From: Bin87 sp034423115
Lineage (GTDB): Bacteria; Chloroflexota; Dehalococcoidia; Lucifugimonadales; UBA3495
Direction: 5' to 3'
Assembly (NCBI GenBank): GCA_034423115.1
Contig: DAOUJD010000059.1
Location: 1 to 30,569, forward strand
DNA length: 30,569 nucleotides
Positions within the stretch are counted from its first letter, which is position 1; each line of letters starts with the position of its first letter. Of the stretch, positions 14,891-21,409 are shown in pieces. Made by a program: the position numbers and the translations under genes. The notes under the pieces are model-generated. The model was given only the letters and a program-made list of their open reading frames with translations. It was not told the DNA's origin and made no database searches.

Positions 14891-15805
14891 TTAGGCGGTT
14901 GGGGGGTTGTCCTGGTACCAGTTGATGATCTGTGAGCCGGTGGCTGCCCACACGCCGCCGCGTCGCATCATGCGACCCAGGGCACGATCGAGGTAGCCGA
15001 TGCGGAAGGGCTGGCCGATGAGCCAGGGGTGCAGGTTGAGGGCCATGAGGCGGCCGTTCTGCTGGCCGTCCTCGTACAGGGTTTCAAAGCTCTCTTCCAA
15101 AAGCTGCTGATACCGCCCGACCACCACTCTGCGTTCCCAGAGGGCTCCGACGTCGTCGAGTTCCCACATGACGGGCAGGGTGAACATCTCGCCGTGGGGA
15201 CTGTGCAGCGGGTAGGGCTGCTCGTCGTTGACCCAGTCGCAGACGTAGCGCAGGCCGGCCTCGGACAATAGCTGCGGTGTGCGTGCGGACTCGCCGTACT
15301 CGGGGCCCAGCCAGCCGGCGGGCGCGCTGCCGGTGGCCTGGGTGAGGGCGGACACCGACTGGCTGATGTAGTCCCGCTCCTCGGCTTCGGACATGTTGCT
15401 GGTGATCATGCGGGACAGGGAGACTCCGTGGCCGATGATTTCCGCTCCGGCATCCTGGCAGTGGCGCACGAGGTAGGGGTAGTTCTCGGCGGTCATGGCG
15501 TCCATGGCGACGGTGGCCGGGATGCCGTGCTTTTTCAGGGTGTCCAGCACGCGGAAGATGCCCACCCGGTGCCCGTATTCCCGGTGCGACATGCGCGCGT
15601 AGTCCGGAAACGGCCGGGGGGCCAGACCACCGGCGAAGGGCGTGGTGAAACTGTCGGCGGGCGGGTCCCACTCCGGCTTTTCGAGATCGATGATGACGCA
15701 CAGGGCGACGCGGGCGTTGTCGGGCCAGCGCAGGATGCCCCGCTTGTTGAAGGGCGACCAGTCGTAGTGCGGGTGGTCCATCCCGAAGCGACGTTCTGCG
15801 GGCAT
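14891..15805 (-). CDS. PuuE-like polysaccharide deacetylase family protein
   Basis: The 304-aa product has the NodB-type fold of the PuuE-like branch: ARVALCVIIDLEKPEW, HREYGHRVGIFRVLDTLKKHGIPATVAMDA, GAEIIGHGVSLSRM, TGSAPAGWLGPEYGESARTPQLLSEAGLRYVCDW and LMALNLHPWLIGQPFRIGYLDRAL. It starts at ATG 15805 behind GAGGAG. It is the downstream partner of a similar gene at 15950-16867 on the same strand, 144 bp away. Both keep the WxGPE/LGPA loop and the HPWLIGQP/HPYLIGQP motif, and differ from the 7559 protein, which has SVGLHCRIIGKP. Hydrolysis of a C-N amide bond in a small molecule is the best guess; true chitin or peptidoglycan deacetylation is less likely, as there is no signal peptide. Confidence 0.83.
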   Translation of the reverse strand: MPAERRFGMDHPHYDWSPFNKRGILRWPDNARVALCVIIDLEKPEWDPPADSFTTPFAGGLAPRPFPDYARMSHREYGHRVGIFRVLDTLKKHGIPATVAMDAMTAENYPYLVRHCQDAGAEIIGHGVSLSRMITSNMSEAEERDYISQSVSALTQATGSAPAGWLGPEYGESARTPQLLSEAGLRYVCDWVNDEQPYPLHSPHGEMFTLPVMWELDDVGALWERRVVVGRYQQLLEESFETLYEDGQQNGRLMALNLHPWLIGQPFRIGYLDRALGRMMRRGGVWAATGSQIINWYQDNPPTA

Positions 15806-15864
15806 ATCGTTATCTCCTCGGTGTGGTCGACGGGGATTGAGTCCTGACGGGGATCAGCTTCGAT

Positions 15865-15884
15865 GTGAGGGTGTACACCCTCAC
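15865..15884. promoter_or_regulatory. Perfect 20-bp palindrome upstream of a deacetylase gene
   Basis: GTGAGGGTGTACACCCTCAC is its own reverse complement. It overlaps the 5' flank of repeat copy 3 and lies 60 bp upstream of the minus-strand gene starting at 15805. It could be an operator or simply part of the repeat. Confidence 0.4.
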
Positions 15885-15936
15885 CCCAACCCTCTCCCGC
15901 CTGAGGCGGACGTTCCGCCCATCGAGGGAGAGGGGG
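15878..15936 (+). repeat. Dispersed CCCTCTCCC hairpin repeat, copy 3, with inserted small hairpin
   Basis: CCCTCACCCCAA, then CCCTCTCCC (15890-15898) and GGGAGAGGG (15926-15934), enclose 27 nt instead of 3-5. The enclosed segment carries its own hairpin, GGCGGA-CGT-TCCGCC (15905-15919). It lies between the two deacetylase genes. Confidence 0.75.
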
Positions 15937-15949
15937 TATTGGCCCATGG

Positions 15950-16867
15950 TCAGTTGCCGCCGTTGTTCAGGCGGGCGGCGTGCTCGACCGCTTCGTCGTA
16001 GTAGTTGGCGATGTAGTAATCGGCGATGTCGTCGGCGGTGGTCTGCCAGACGCCATCGTGGGACATGATGTAGCCCAGCACATCGTCCAGGTATCGCGCC
16101 CGGTGGGGCTGGCCGATGAGGTAGGGGTGGAGGGCGATGCACATCACGCGGCCGCTCTGTGCGCCTTCCTCATACAGTTGGTCGAACTGGGCCTTGCAGA
16201 TCTCGGCGAAGTAGTCGCCCTCGTAGTGCTGGCGGAACAGCGGCGCGTCGTTGAGCTCGATGGAGTAGGGGACCGAGACGAGCTTTCCGCTCTCCACCTT
16301 GATTGGCACGGGCTGGTCGTCGTGCATCCAGTCGGTATGGTAGATGAGACCGGCCTCGGCCATGAGGTCGGGGGTGCGCTCGGTTCCGGAGATGGCCGGG
16401 CCCAGCATGCCCTTGAGTTGCTTGCCGGTGTGCCGCTTCAGGGTCTCGATGGTATCGCGGTAGAACTCCCGCTCCTGCTCCTCGGTGTAGGTGTTGAGGT
16501 AGCGGGTGTTGTAGATGCCGTGGCTCATGAAGTCATAGTTGCGCTGAACCATGGCCTCGCCGATTTCGGGGAAGTGTTCCAGCACCGCCATGTTGAGGGA
16601 GACGCAGCAGCGGATGTTGTGCTTGTCCAGCACGTCGGTCATGCGCCAGAAGCCCACGCGGTTGCCGTAGTCGCGGTAGGCGTAGCCCTGGACGTCGGGG
16701 TAAGGAGTGCGCGGCCAGGGGTCGCGGTGCCCGTCGAATTCGGGTTCGTACTCGTAGTGCTCGACGTTGGGGGCGATCCACAGGGCCACCCGGGCGTCGT
16801 TGGGCCACTTGATGACGGGCCGGTCGATGATGGGGCTGTAATCGACGCGATTCTGCGGCGAAGGCAC
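15950..16867 (-). CDS. PuuE-like polysaccharide deacetylase family protein
   Basis: The 305-aa product shares the layout of the 14891-15805 protein: ARVALWIAPNVEHYEYEP, YRDYGNRVGFWRMTDVLDKHNI, YDFMSHGIYNTRYLNTYTEEQE, GKQLKGMLGPAISGTERTPDLMAEAGLIYHTDW and VMCIALHPYLIGQPHRARYLDDVL. The start is GTG 16867, chosen over the longer frame (to 16954) because GGGAGG lies eight bases before it and the family-like sequence begins there. With the neighbour 144 bp downstream it probably forms a unit, although repeat copy 3 and a 20-bp palindrome lie between them. Cytoplasmic amidohydrolase on an unknown small amide is the likely role; it could use a metal, but the D-H-H metal triad is not clear. Confidence 0.83.
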   Translation of the reverse strand: MPSPQNRVDYSPIIDRPVIKWPNDARVALWIAPNVEHYEYEPEFDGHRDPWPRTPYPDVQGYAYRDYGNRVGFWRMTDVLDKHNIRCCVSLNMAVLEHFPEIGEAMVQRNYDFMSHGIYNTRYLNTYTEEQEREFYRDTIETLKRHTGKQLKGMLGPAISGTERTPDLMAEAGLIYHTDWMHDDQPVPIKVESGKLVSVPYSIELNDAPLFRQHYEGDYFAEICKAQFDQLYEEGAQSGRVMCIALHPYLIGQPHRARYLDDVLGYIMSHDGVWQTTADDIADYYIANYYDEAVEHAARLNNGGN

Positions 16868-17015
16868 GGTGGACACCTCCCTAGTGATGGGGAATTGGCA
16901 GCCCGCACGGACTGGCCGATACGGTTGCCGGCAGTGTATTCGGACGGGTTTCACCCGTCAACGCGCCGGGTCGGCGCAGCCGGGTCATTCGATTATCCAT
17001 AATCCCGCCCTGTCA

Positions 17016-17033
17016 TTCCCGCTAAAGCGGGAA
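17016..17033. repeat. Short hairpin TTCCCGCT-AA-AGCGGGAA
   Basis: A perfect 8-bp inverted repeat with a 2-nt centre, preceded by TGTCA. The string TGTCATTCCCGC..GCGGGAA resembles a small dispersed intergenic repeat common in many bacterial genomes. No T-tract follows, so it is a poor terminator. Confidence 0.5.
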
Positions 17034-17169
17034 CTGGCTAGCCTACAACAATAGCAGTAGGTAAGCAACTGATCTTATCGCTCCCGTGTACCCGGTTTGT
17101 AATTGCGTGGTGAAAGGACGGAAAGGTCGATTTCCCGCTCATTTCCCGTCATTTCCGCTAATTCCAGTA

Positions 17170-17192
17170 GGGCATTGGGCGGGTCGTGGGGG
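17170..17192 (+). other. Predicted G-quadruplex motif
   Basis: Four G-runs (17170-17172, 17177-17179, 17181-17183, 17188-17192) are separated by loops of 4, 1 and 4 nt, satisfying the usual G3N1-7 rule. A further GGGGG follows. It lies in a G-skewed non-coding stretch. Confidence 0.45.
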
Positions 17193-17757
17193 TGAATTGG
17201 GGGCCGAGTGAAGGGTTTTGGCGGCGGTTTGAGCGGTGTTGGCGGGCAGGTGAGCGGATTTGGGGAGGGAGGTTCGCGGTGTTGGGAAGTGGGGCATTGG
17301 GACGGCCCTCGCGGGCCTGGGTGGCGGGTTGGATTTGGACGCTAGGTAATATGGTACGGATGGGGTAGGGGTTAGAGCAAGGCGGAAGTGTCGGCGGGCG
17401 GGACGTGTAGCAACTTTGGCAAGGCCCTGATCGCCAAGCCAAGGTCATTCGGATCGGACATGTGATCAACCGAGCAGCAGGCGCCGTCCGGGATGCTGGT
17501 CCGGATCGCGTCCGCTCATAGCGAGATCAGCGAACAATGAGCAGGCTACGCATCCGGACGCGGATAATCGAATGGCCTTGCCCCCAGGCCGTCTGGTTGC
17601 GACTTTCAGATAATCGAAAGCGCCTGGCGGTGCGGCCGGCACGATACAAGCCAGTCGGTACACTGGCGCGTACCGATGTACCGCCGGATCCGCGGCCGCG
17701 CTCGCCTGGCCCTATACACGCCCGCCGACGCTGTGAATGAAACGTCCCGGCCGGGAC

Positions 17758-18096
17758 CTAGTCGTCGAGGTGGATGGTGGCGGTTACGCGGGGGACATCG
17801 CTGACCACGCGGGTGGTGTGGCCGTGGCCGGTGAGGTCTTCAGCGAGGTTGACATCGCCGGGGCCCAGGCGGTGGACGGTGCCGTCGGCAAGCCCGATTT
17901 CGCCTTCGCCGGAGAGGGTGATGATGTACTGGCGGCGTGGCGCCACGTGCCAGTCGCTGAAGTAGCCCGGGGGCGAGGCACGGAAAATAACGCCCTTGGC
18001 GTTTTGCAACTGGCTCCACTCCGGGTGGTTAGGCGGGTCGATGTGTTCGATGTGGGAATGGCCGTCATCACCAGTGTACAAGCGTATGGAACCCAT
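17758..18096 (-). CDS. Small cupin-domain protein
   Basis: The 112-aa product is a single cupin barrel: FSDWHVAPRRQYIITLSGEGEIGLADG matches cupin motif 1 in reduced form, and the strands GPGDVNLAEDLTGHGHTTRV match motif 2, with a final His (GHGH) in the usual place. Motif 1 has one His (DWHVAP) where metal-binding cupins have HxH, so metal binding may be weak. ATG 18096 is chosen because AGGAGG lies four bases upstream; the longer frame to 18138 has no such site. Single cupins often act as small dioxygenases, isomerases or sensors; the role is unknown. It stands alone, with long non-coding stretches on both sides. Confidence 0.8.
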   Translation of the reverse strand: MGSIRLYTGDDGHSHIEHIDPPNHPEWSQLQNAKGVIFRASPPGYFSDWHVAPRRQYIITLSGEGEIGLADGTVHRLGPGDVNLAEDLTGHGHTTRVVSDVPRVTATIHLDD

Positions 18097-19114
18097 GATT
18101 CCTCCTGCGTCGTTGAGTGTCGTGGCGAATGCTAACACAACGACCGCACCGCGACGGCGTGTTCACAACTCTCGCGTGAACGAAGTTTTGCTGCGACCGT
18201 TGTTGCCGGCAAAGGGCGGCAATCGGTCAGGGAGACGGACCCGTTTGCGGCCGCGAGTTCGCATTCGGGCAGCGGCGGACTCCGCGGCTCGCAATGCCGA
18301 ACCGAGGATCCGTTGGGCGCAGTCGCGGTCGGCGCCGGGGCCGTGGGCCAGATTTCGGTTGGCCGAAGTTTAGTTTCTATGTTGAAGGAGGCGGATCGCG
18401 CAGATTACTGATGGCTTTTCCCCTGGTTCGCGAATCGTTTTGGTTCGCGAATCGTTGTTGGCATGGTCGATATGGTTTTGGTCGCCTGCCCGAGGTTTTC
18501 TGGTCGTTGTCAGCCCCACGGCCGGGGGTTTTACGCAAGGGTTTCTTGACCACTGTAAGTTTGGCGGAAGGCGCACGGGACGGGAGGAATATTCCCCGCC
18601 CGCGGGAAGCGGACGTTCCGCATCCCAGTCCACTCCGGCCACAGGCGGATGTTGCCACCCACCAAGGGACAGGGGACTTCACCGGACGCCCAGCGTGTGG
18701 ATTGACGCTGGCCCCGCTGCAACCACACCGGGTAGCAATTGTTCGGCGCTGGTCCTGGCGGGAACGGTTTTGCGATTTGGGTTCTGACGGGTTGGCCGTG
18801 TACGACCTGTTTCACCTCTGGCAGGACTGGATGACCTTTTTTACGTGATGAATACATTATGGAACGCGCGTGCGGCACGGACAACGGGCGGGTGTCACTG
18901 TTTTGGAATTTGGGCGGATTCATCGCCCTGACGCGGCTGCAGCCACCTGGCAATGGCGACTTGGGTACAAGCGATGGGCACAATCCAATGTGCCATCTCC
19001 GATCATCCACAAGCCGAACATGAGACGGGCGGAGCCTTCAGTTTGCTGTTGTAAAGTGCGGTCAGGGCGAGTTGCCCGCAGAAAACCACGGTCGAGACCT
19101 TGAGGAGGACAGCC
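18097..19114. other. Long non-coding region
   Basis: About 1,020 bp with no supported gene. Both-strand open frames here have no recognisable domain. Visible items are an inverted repeat GTTCAC-N9-GTGAAC (18160-18180), a 16-bp tandem repeat (18424-18456), a GCGGA-CGT-TCCGC hairpin (18609-18621) identical to 13 bases inside repeat copy 3, and the ribosome-binding site TGAGGAGG at 19101-19108. Confidence 0.5.
18424..18456. repeat. 16-bp direct repeat with palindromic core, period 17 bp
   Basis: TGGTTCGCGAATCGTT occurs at 18424-18439 and again at 18441-18456 with one base between. Each copy contains the palindrome TTCGCGAA. Such spacing (about 1.6 helical turns) is compatible with paired regulator binding, or with a simple duplication. 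Confidence 0.5.
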
Positions 19115-19873
19115 ATGACGGTTCTGGCAGACTACGAGAACAAATACGAGACGGTCAGCGTGCAACGGGAGGACGGGATTTTGCAGGTTACGTTTCACTC
19201 CGGGGACGGGAGCCTGTTGTGGGGCGAAGCGTCGCACCGGGAGTTGGGGTACGCATTTGCCGACATCGGCGCGGACCCGGAGAACAAGGTGGTGATTCTC
19301 ACCGGCACGGGCGACGACTACTGCGCGAACTTCGAGCCCAACCGACCCACGCGGCGGATGCCCCAGGACTGGGACAAGACATACTGGGAGGGCAAGCGGC
19401 TGCTGATCAACCTGCTGGAGATCGAGGTACCGGTGATTGGCGCGGTCAACGGGCCGGCTACCATCCACGCCGAGATTCCGGTGATGTCGGACATCGTGCT
19501 GGCGTCGGAGACGGCGACTTTCCAGGACGCGCCCCACTTCCCGCGCGGCGTGGTGCCCGGGGACGGCGTGCACGTGGTGTGGCCCATGCTGCTGGGACAG
19601 AACCGGGGGCGGTACTTCCTGCTGACCGGGCAGACGCTATCGGCGCAGGAGGCGCGGGAATTGGGCGTGGTGTCCGAGGTATTGCCTCGCGACCAGCTAC
19701 TGCCCCGGGCCTGGGAACTGGCCCGGCAGTTGGCGGAACGGCCGCCGCTGACGCTGCGCTACACGCGGGTCGCCCTGACGCTCCAATTGAAGCGGCAGAT
19801 GCAGGATATGCTGGGGTATGGGCTGTCCATCGAGGGATTAGCGGCGGTGGACGTGTCGCTGGCGCAGGGATAG
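19115..19873 (+). CDS. Crotonase-fold hydrolase, 6-oxocamphor hydrolase-like (beta-diketone C-C hydrolase)
   Basis: This 252-aa protein has the enoyl-CoA hydratase fold but resembles the retro-Claisen enzyme 6-oxocamphor hydrolase. From ATG 19115 it has W36 (SLLWGEAS), H118 (TIHAEIP), H141 (DAPHFPRG), D150 (PGDGVHVVWPMLLG) and E240 (GLSIEG). Each is four positions before the residues I recall for the Rhodococcus enzyme (Trp40, His122, His145, Asp154, Glu244). That enzyme cleaves a C-C bond of a cyclic beta-diketone without coenzyme A. The CoA-oxyanion glycine context of normal hydratases (here HSGDGS) is altered. AGGAGG lies six bases before the ATG. It stands alone on plus, convergent with an MFS carrier. 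The true substrate is unknown. Confidence 0.85.
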   Translation: MTVLADYENKYETVSVQREDGILQVTFHSGDGSLLWGEASHRELGYAFADIGADPENKVVILTGTGDDYCANFEPNRPTRRMPQDWDKTYWEGKRLLINLLEIEVPVIGAVNGPATIHAEIPVMSDIVLASETATFQDAPHFPRGVVPGDGVHVVWPMLLGQNRGRYFLLTGQTLSAQEARELGVVSEVLPRDQLLPRAWELARQLAERPPLTLRYTRVALTLQLKRQMQDMLGYGLSIEGLAAVDVSLAQG

Positions 19874-19878
19874 CGGCG

Positions 19879-19896
19879 GGGACTGGTACCTGTCCC
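19879..19896. terminator. Palindrome between convergent genes, possible weak terminator
   Basis: GGGACTGGTACCTGTCCC is an 18-bp palindrome broken by one T/T pair on each side of GGTACC. It lies just after the plus-strand hydrolase stop and before the minus-strand MFS stop. No T-tract follows, so intrinsic termination would be weak. Confidence 0.3.
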
Positions 19897-19935
19897 GAAG
19901 CTGTGAGTAGGAATGACGGTAGTGGGGCGGAGCGG

Positions 19936-21249
19936 CTACGCCGTTTCCGCCTCCAACTGCGGGCGGCGTTCGGGGCGGCGGGCCAGCAGCATCAGGAACA
20001 TCGCCATACCCTGAACCGCCGCCGAGAACACGATCAGGATGGCGTAGCTGCCGGTGAGGTCGTACACCACCGGGCCTACGATCTGACCCAATCCAAGCCC
20101 ACCGGCCTCGAAGGGACGCATGGCGCCGGCGATTGCGCCGTAGGAGTTGCGCCCGAAATAGTCGGCCAGCACCATGTACAGCAGGACCTCAAGCGCGCTG
20201 TGGAACAGGCCCCAGAATATCCCGAAGGCGTAGGCCGCCACCACGCCGTTGACCTGGAATAGCGCAAGAGTCGCCAGCGCGGATACGCCCATGGCTGCGA
20301 CGACGCACCAGCGCGGCGTCAGCTTGCCGGCCACCTGTCCCCACACCAGGCTGCTCAACGCCAGGAAGGTGCTGATGCTGAGCACGCCGGTGGCCTGCGG
20401 AGTGGTCAAACCCGCAAACTCGTGCAGATACGGCACCAGGCTGAATCCCAGGCCGGAACTGCCCGTGACGTTCAGGAACGCCACGATAGAGATCATCCAG
20501 AAAGCCCGGGAGCGCAGCGCCTCCCGGGATGTCCAGCTTGCCTCCGGGGACGCGGCGCGTGATCCATCCGGGCGGCCCGGTCCTGCTTGAGCGGTTGCAG
20601 GCGATGCCCGGGCCCCGTCGGGCAGCAACCCGATGTCCTCCGGCCGGCGACGCATGATGATGACCATGGGGATGGCGAGAAACAGGCTGAAAACCCCCAG
20701 CAGCCGGAAGGCGGTCCGCCAATCGGCCAGCAGGGTGATTACCGAGAAAGCCTGGATAATCAGGGCGCCGCTGATGGGGCGGTAGATTCCGGTGAGGGAC
20801 AGGGCGATGTTGCGGCGGCGGTTGAAGAAATTGACCGCCATGGTGCGTGGGACAACGCCGATGAGGAAGGGTTGGCTGATGGCCCTCCCGATGACAGAGG
20901 CGATTATGAACTGCCAGGAGGCGTTCACGCCGCCGATAGCCACCATGGACAGGCCGAGGACGATCACTCCCACGGGCATCAGCCACCGGGGCCCAAACCG
21001 GTCGGCCAACCGTCCGGCGAAGGGGCCGAACACTCCCGACATCCACACGCCGCAACTGGAGGCCAGCCCGATGTGGGTGCGTGGCCAGTTGGTGTCCTCG
21101 ATGATGAAGCTCTGCACGCCTCCCAGAACCACGCCCGCCACCGCCGTTGCGACGAAAGCGCCGGTGGCCGACAGACCGAGAACCAGCCAGCCGTAGTAGA
21201 AGGGGGTTTGGGGACGCCAGTTGAGGAGGGTCGAGAGAGATGCCGCCAT
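19936..21249 (-). CDS. MFS transporter (monocarboxylate/OFA-like)
   Basis: The 437-aa protein has about 12 hydrophobic segments in two halves joined by a polar loop (about residues 210-240). The conserved MFS loop between helices 2 and 3 reads GRLADRFGPRW (DRxGxR type). The first helix starts after a short N-terminal tail with FYYGWLVLG, a form common in carriers of organic acids. It probably imports or exports a small anion; the substrate is not readable. The promoter found upstream places transcription almost at the ATG, and no Shine-Dalgarno sequence is visible, so the mRNA may be leaderless. A separate terminator before it suggests it is not part of the nitrate operon. Confidence 0.85.
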   Translation of the reverse strand: MAASLSTLLNWRPQTPFYYGWLVLGLSATGAFVATAVAGVVLGGVQSFIIEDTNWPRTHIGLASSCGVWMSGVFGPFAGRLADRFGPRWLMPVGVIVLGLSMVAIGGVNASWQFIIASVIGRAISQPFLIGVVPRTMAVNFFNRRRNIALSLTGIYRPISGALIIQAFSVITLLADWRTAFRLLGVFSLFLAIPMVIIMRRRPEDIGLLPDGARASPATAQAGPGRPDGSRAASPEASWTSREALRSRAFWMISIVAFLNVTGSSGLGFSLVPYLHEFAGLTTPQATGVLSISTFLALSSLVWGQVAGKLTPRWCVVAAMGVSALATLALFQVNGVVAAYAFGIFWGLFHSALEVLLYMVLADYFGRNSYGAIAGAMRPFEAGGLGLGQIVGPVVYDLTGSYAILIVFSAAVQGMAMFLMLLARRPERRPQLEAETA

Positions 21250-21259
21250 GGGTTTGGCA

Positions 21260-21288
21260 CTTATATCAAACCACCGTCATTGGGACAA
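21260..21288 (-). promoter_or_regulatory. Sigma-70-type promoter for the MFS gene, probably leaderless
   Basis: On the minus strand TTGTCC (21288-21283), a 17-nt spacer and TATAAG (21265-21260) precede ATG 21249 by only 10 nt. Transcription would begin within a few bases of the start codon, matching the absent ribosome-binding site. Confidence 0.5.
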
Positions 21289-21333
21289 GAAACCTGACGG
21301 CGTCATACTCGCGAGAGGCGGCGAGCATGGACG

Positions 21334-21369
21334 AAATGAAAACCGCCCATCCAAATGCGGACGGGCGGC
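21334..21369 (-). terminator. Intrinsic terminator of the nitrate operon
   Basis: Reading the minus strand, CCGCCC (21368-21363) pairs with GGGCGG (21348-21343), with CC/GG extending the stem inside after a 2-nt bulge, and TTTTCATTT follows directly. It lies 41 nt past the transporter stop, the expected position for ending the nasC-nasB-narK transcript. Confidence 0.8.
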
Positions 21370-21409
21370 TCGAACGGAGGGCGGCGATGCGCTTCGCGGA
21401 AGGTGACCG

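Larger units (their letters stand above)
16868..17757. other. Long non-coding region
   Basis: About 890 bp without a convincing gene: the small open frames here have low-complexity, proline/arginine-rich translations typical of shadow frames. It contains a hairpin at 17016-17033, a run of short TTTCCCG-like units at about 17128-17166, a G-quadruplex-type motif at 17170-17192 and a plus strand strongly rich in G over C to about 17370. It may be decayed sequence. Confidence 0.5.

Noticed and set aside
12203..15936. The CCCTCTCCC repeats as a CRISPR array
   Set aside because: Copies are several kilobases apart with no regular spacers and no cas genes.
15980..17002. 340-codon plus-strand frame
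   Set aside because: Antisense to the PuuE-like gene, with a repetitive Val/Gly/Asp translation and no ribosome-binding site.
17158..17469. 103-codon minus-strand frame in the gene desert
   Set aside because: Pro/Arg/Thr-rich low-complexity translation explained by G-skew; no ribosome-binding site or motif.
18294..18848. 184-codon plus-strand frame
   Set aside because: Arg/Gly-rich, no domain, contains repeats and a hairpin; not supported as a gene.
19072..20262. 396-codon plus-strand frame overlapping the crotonase-fold gene
   Set aside because: Out of frame with the recognised hydrolase and continuing antisense into the MFS gene; Gly/Ala/Arg-rich composition only.
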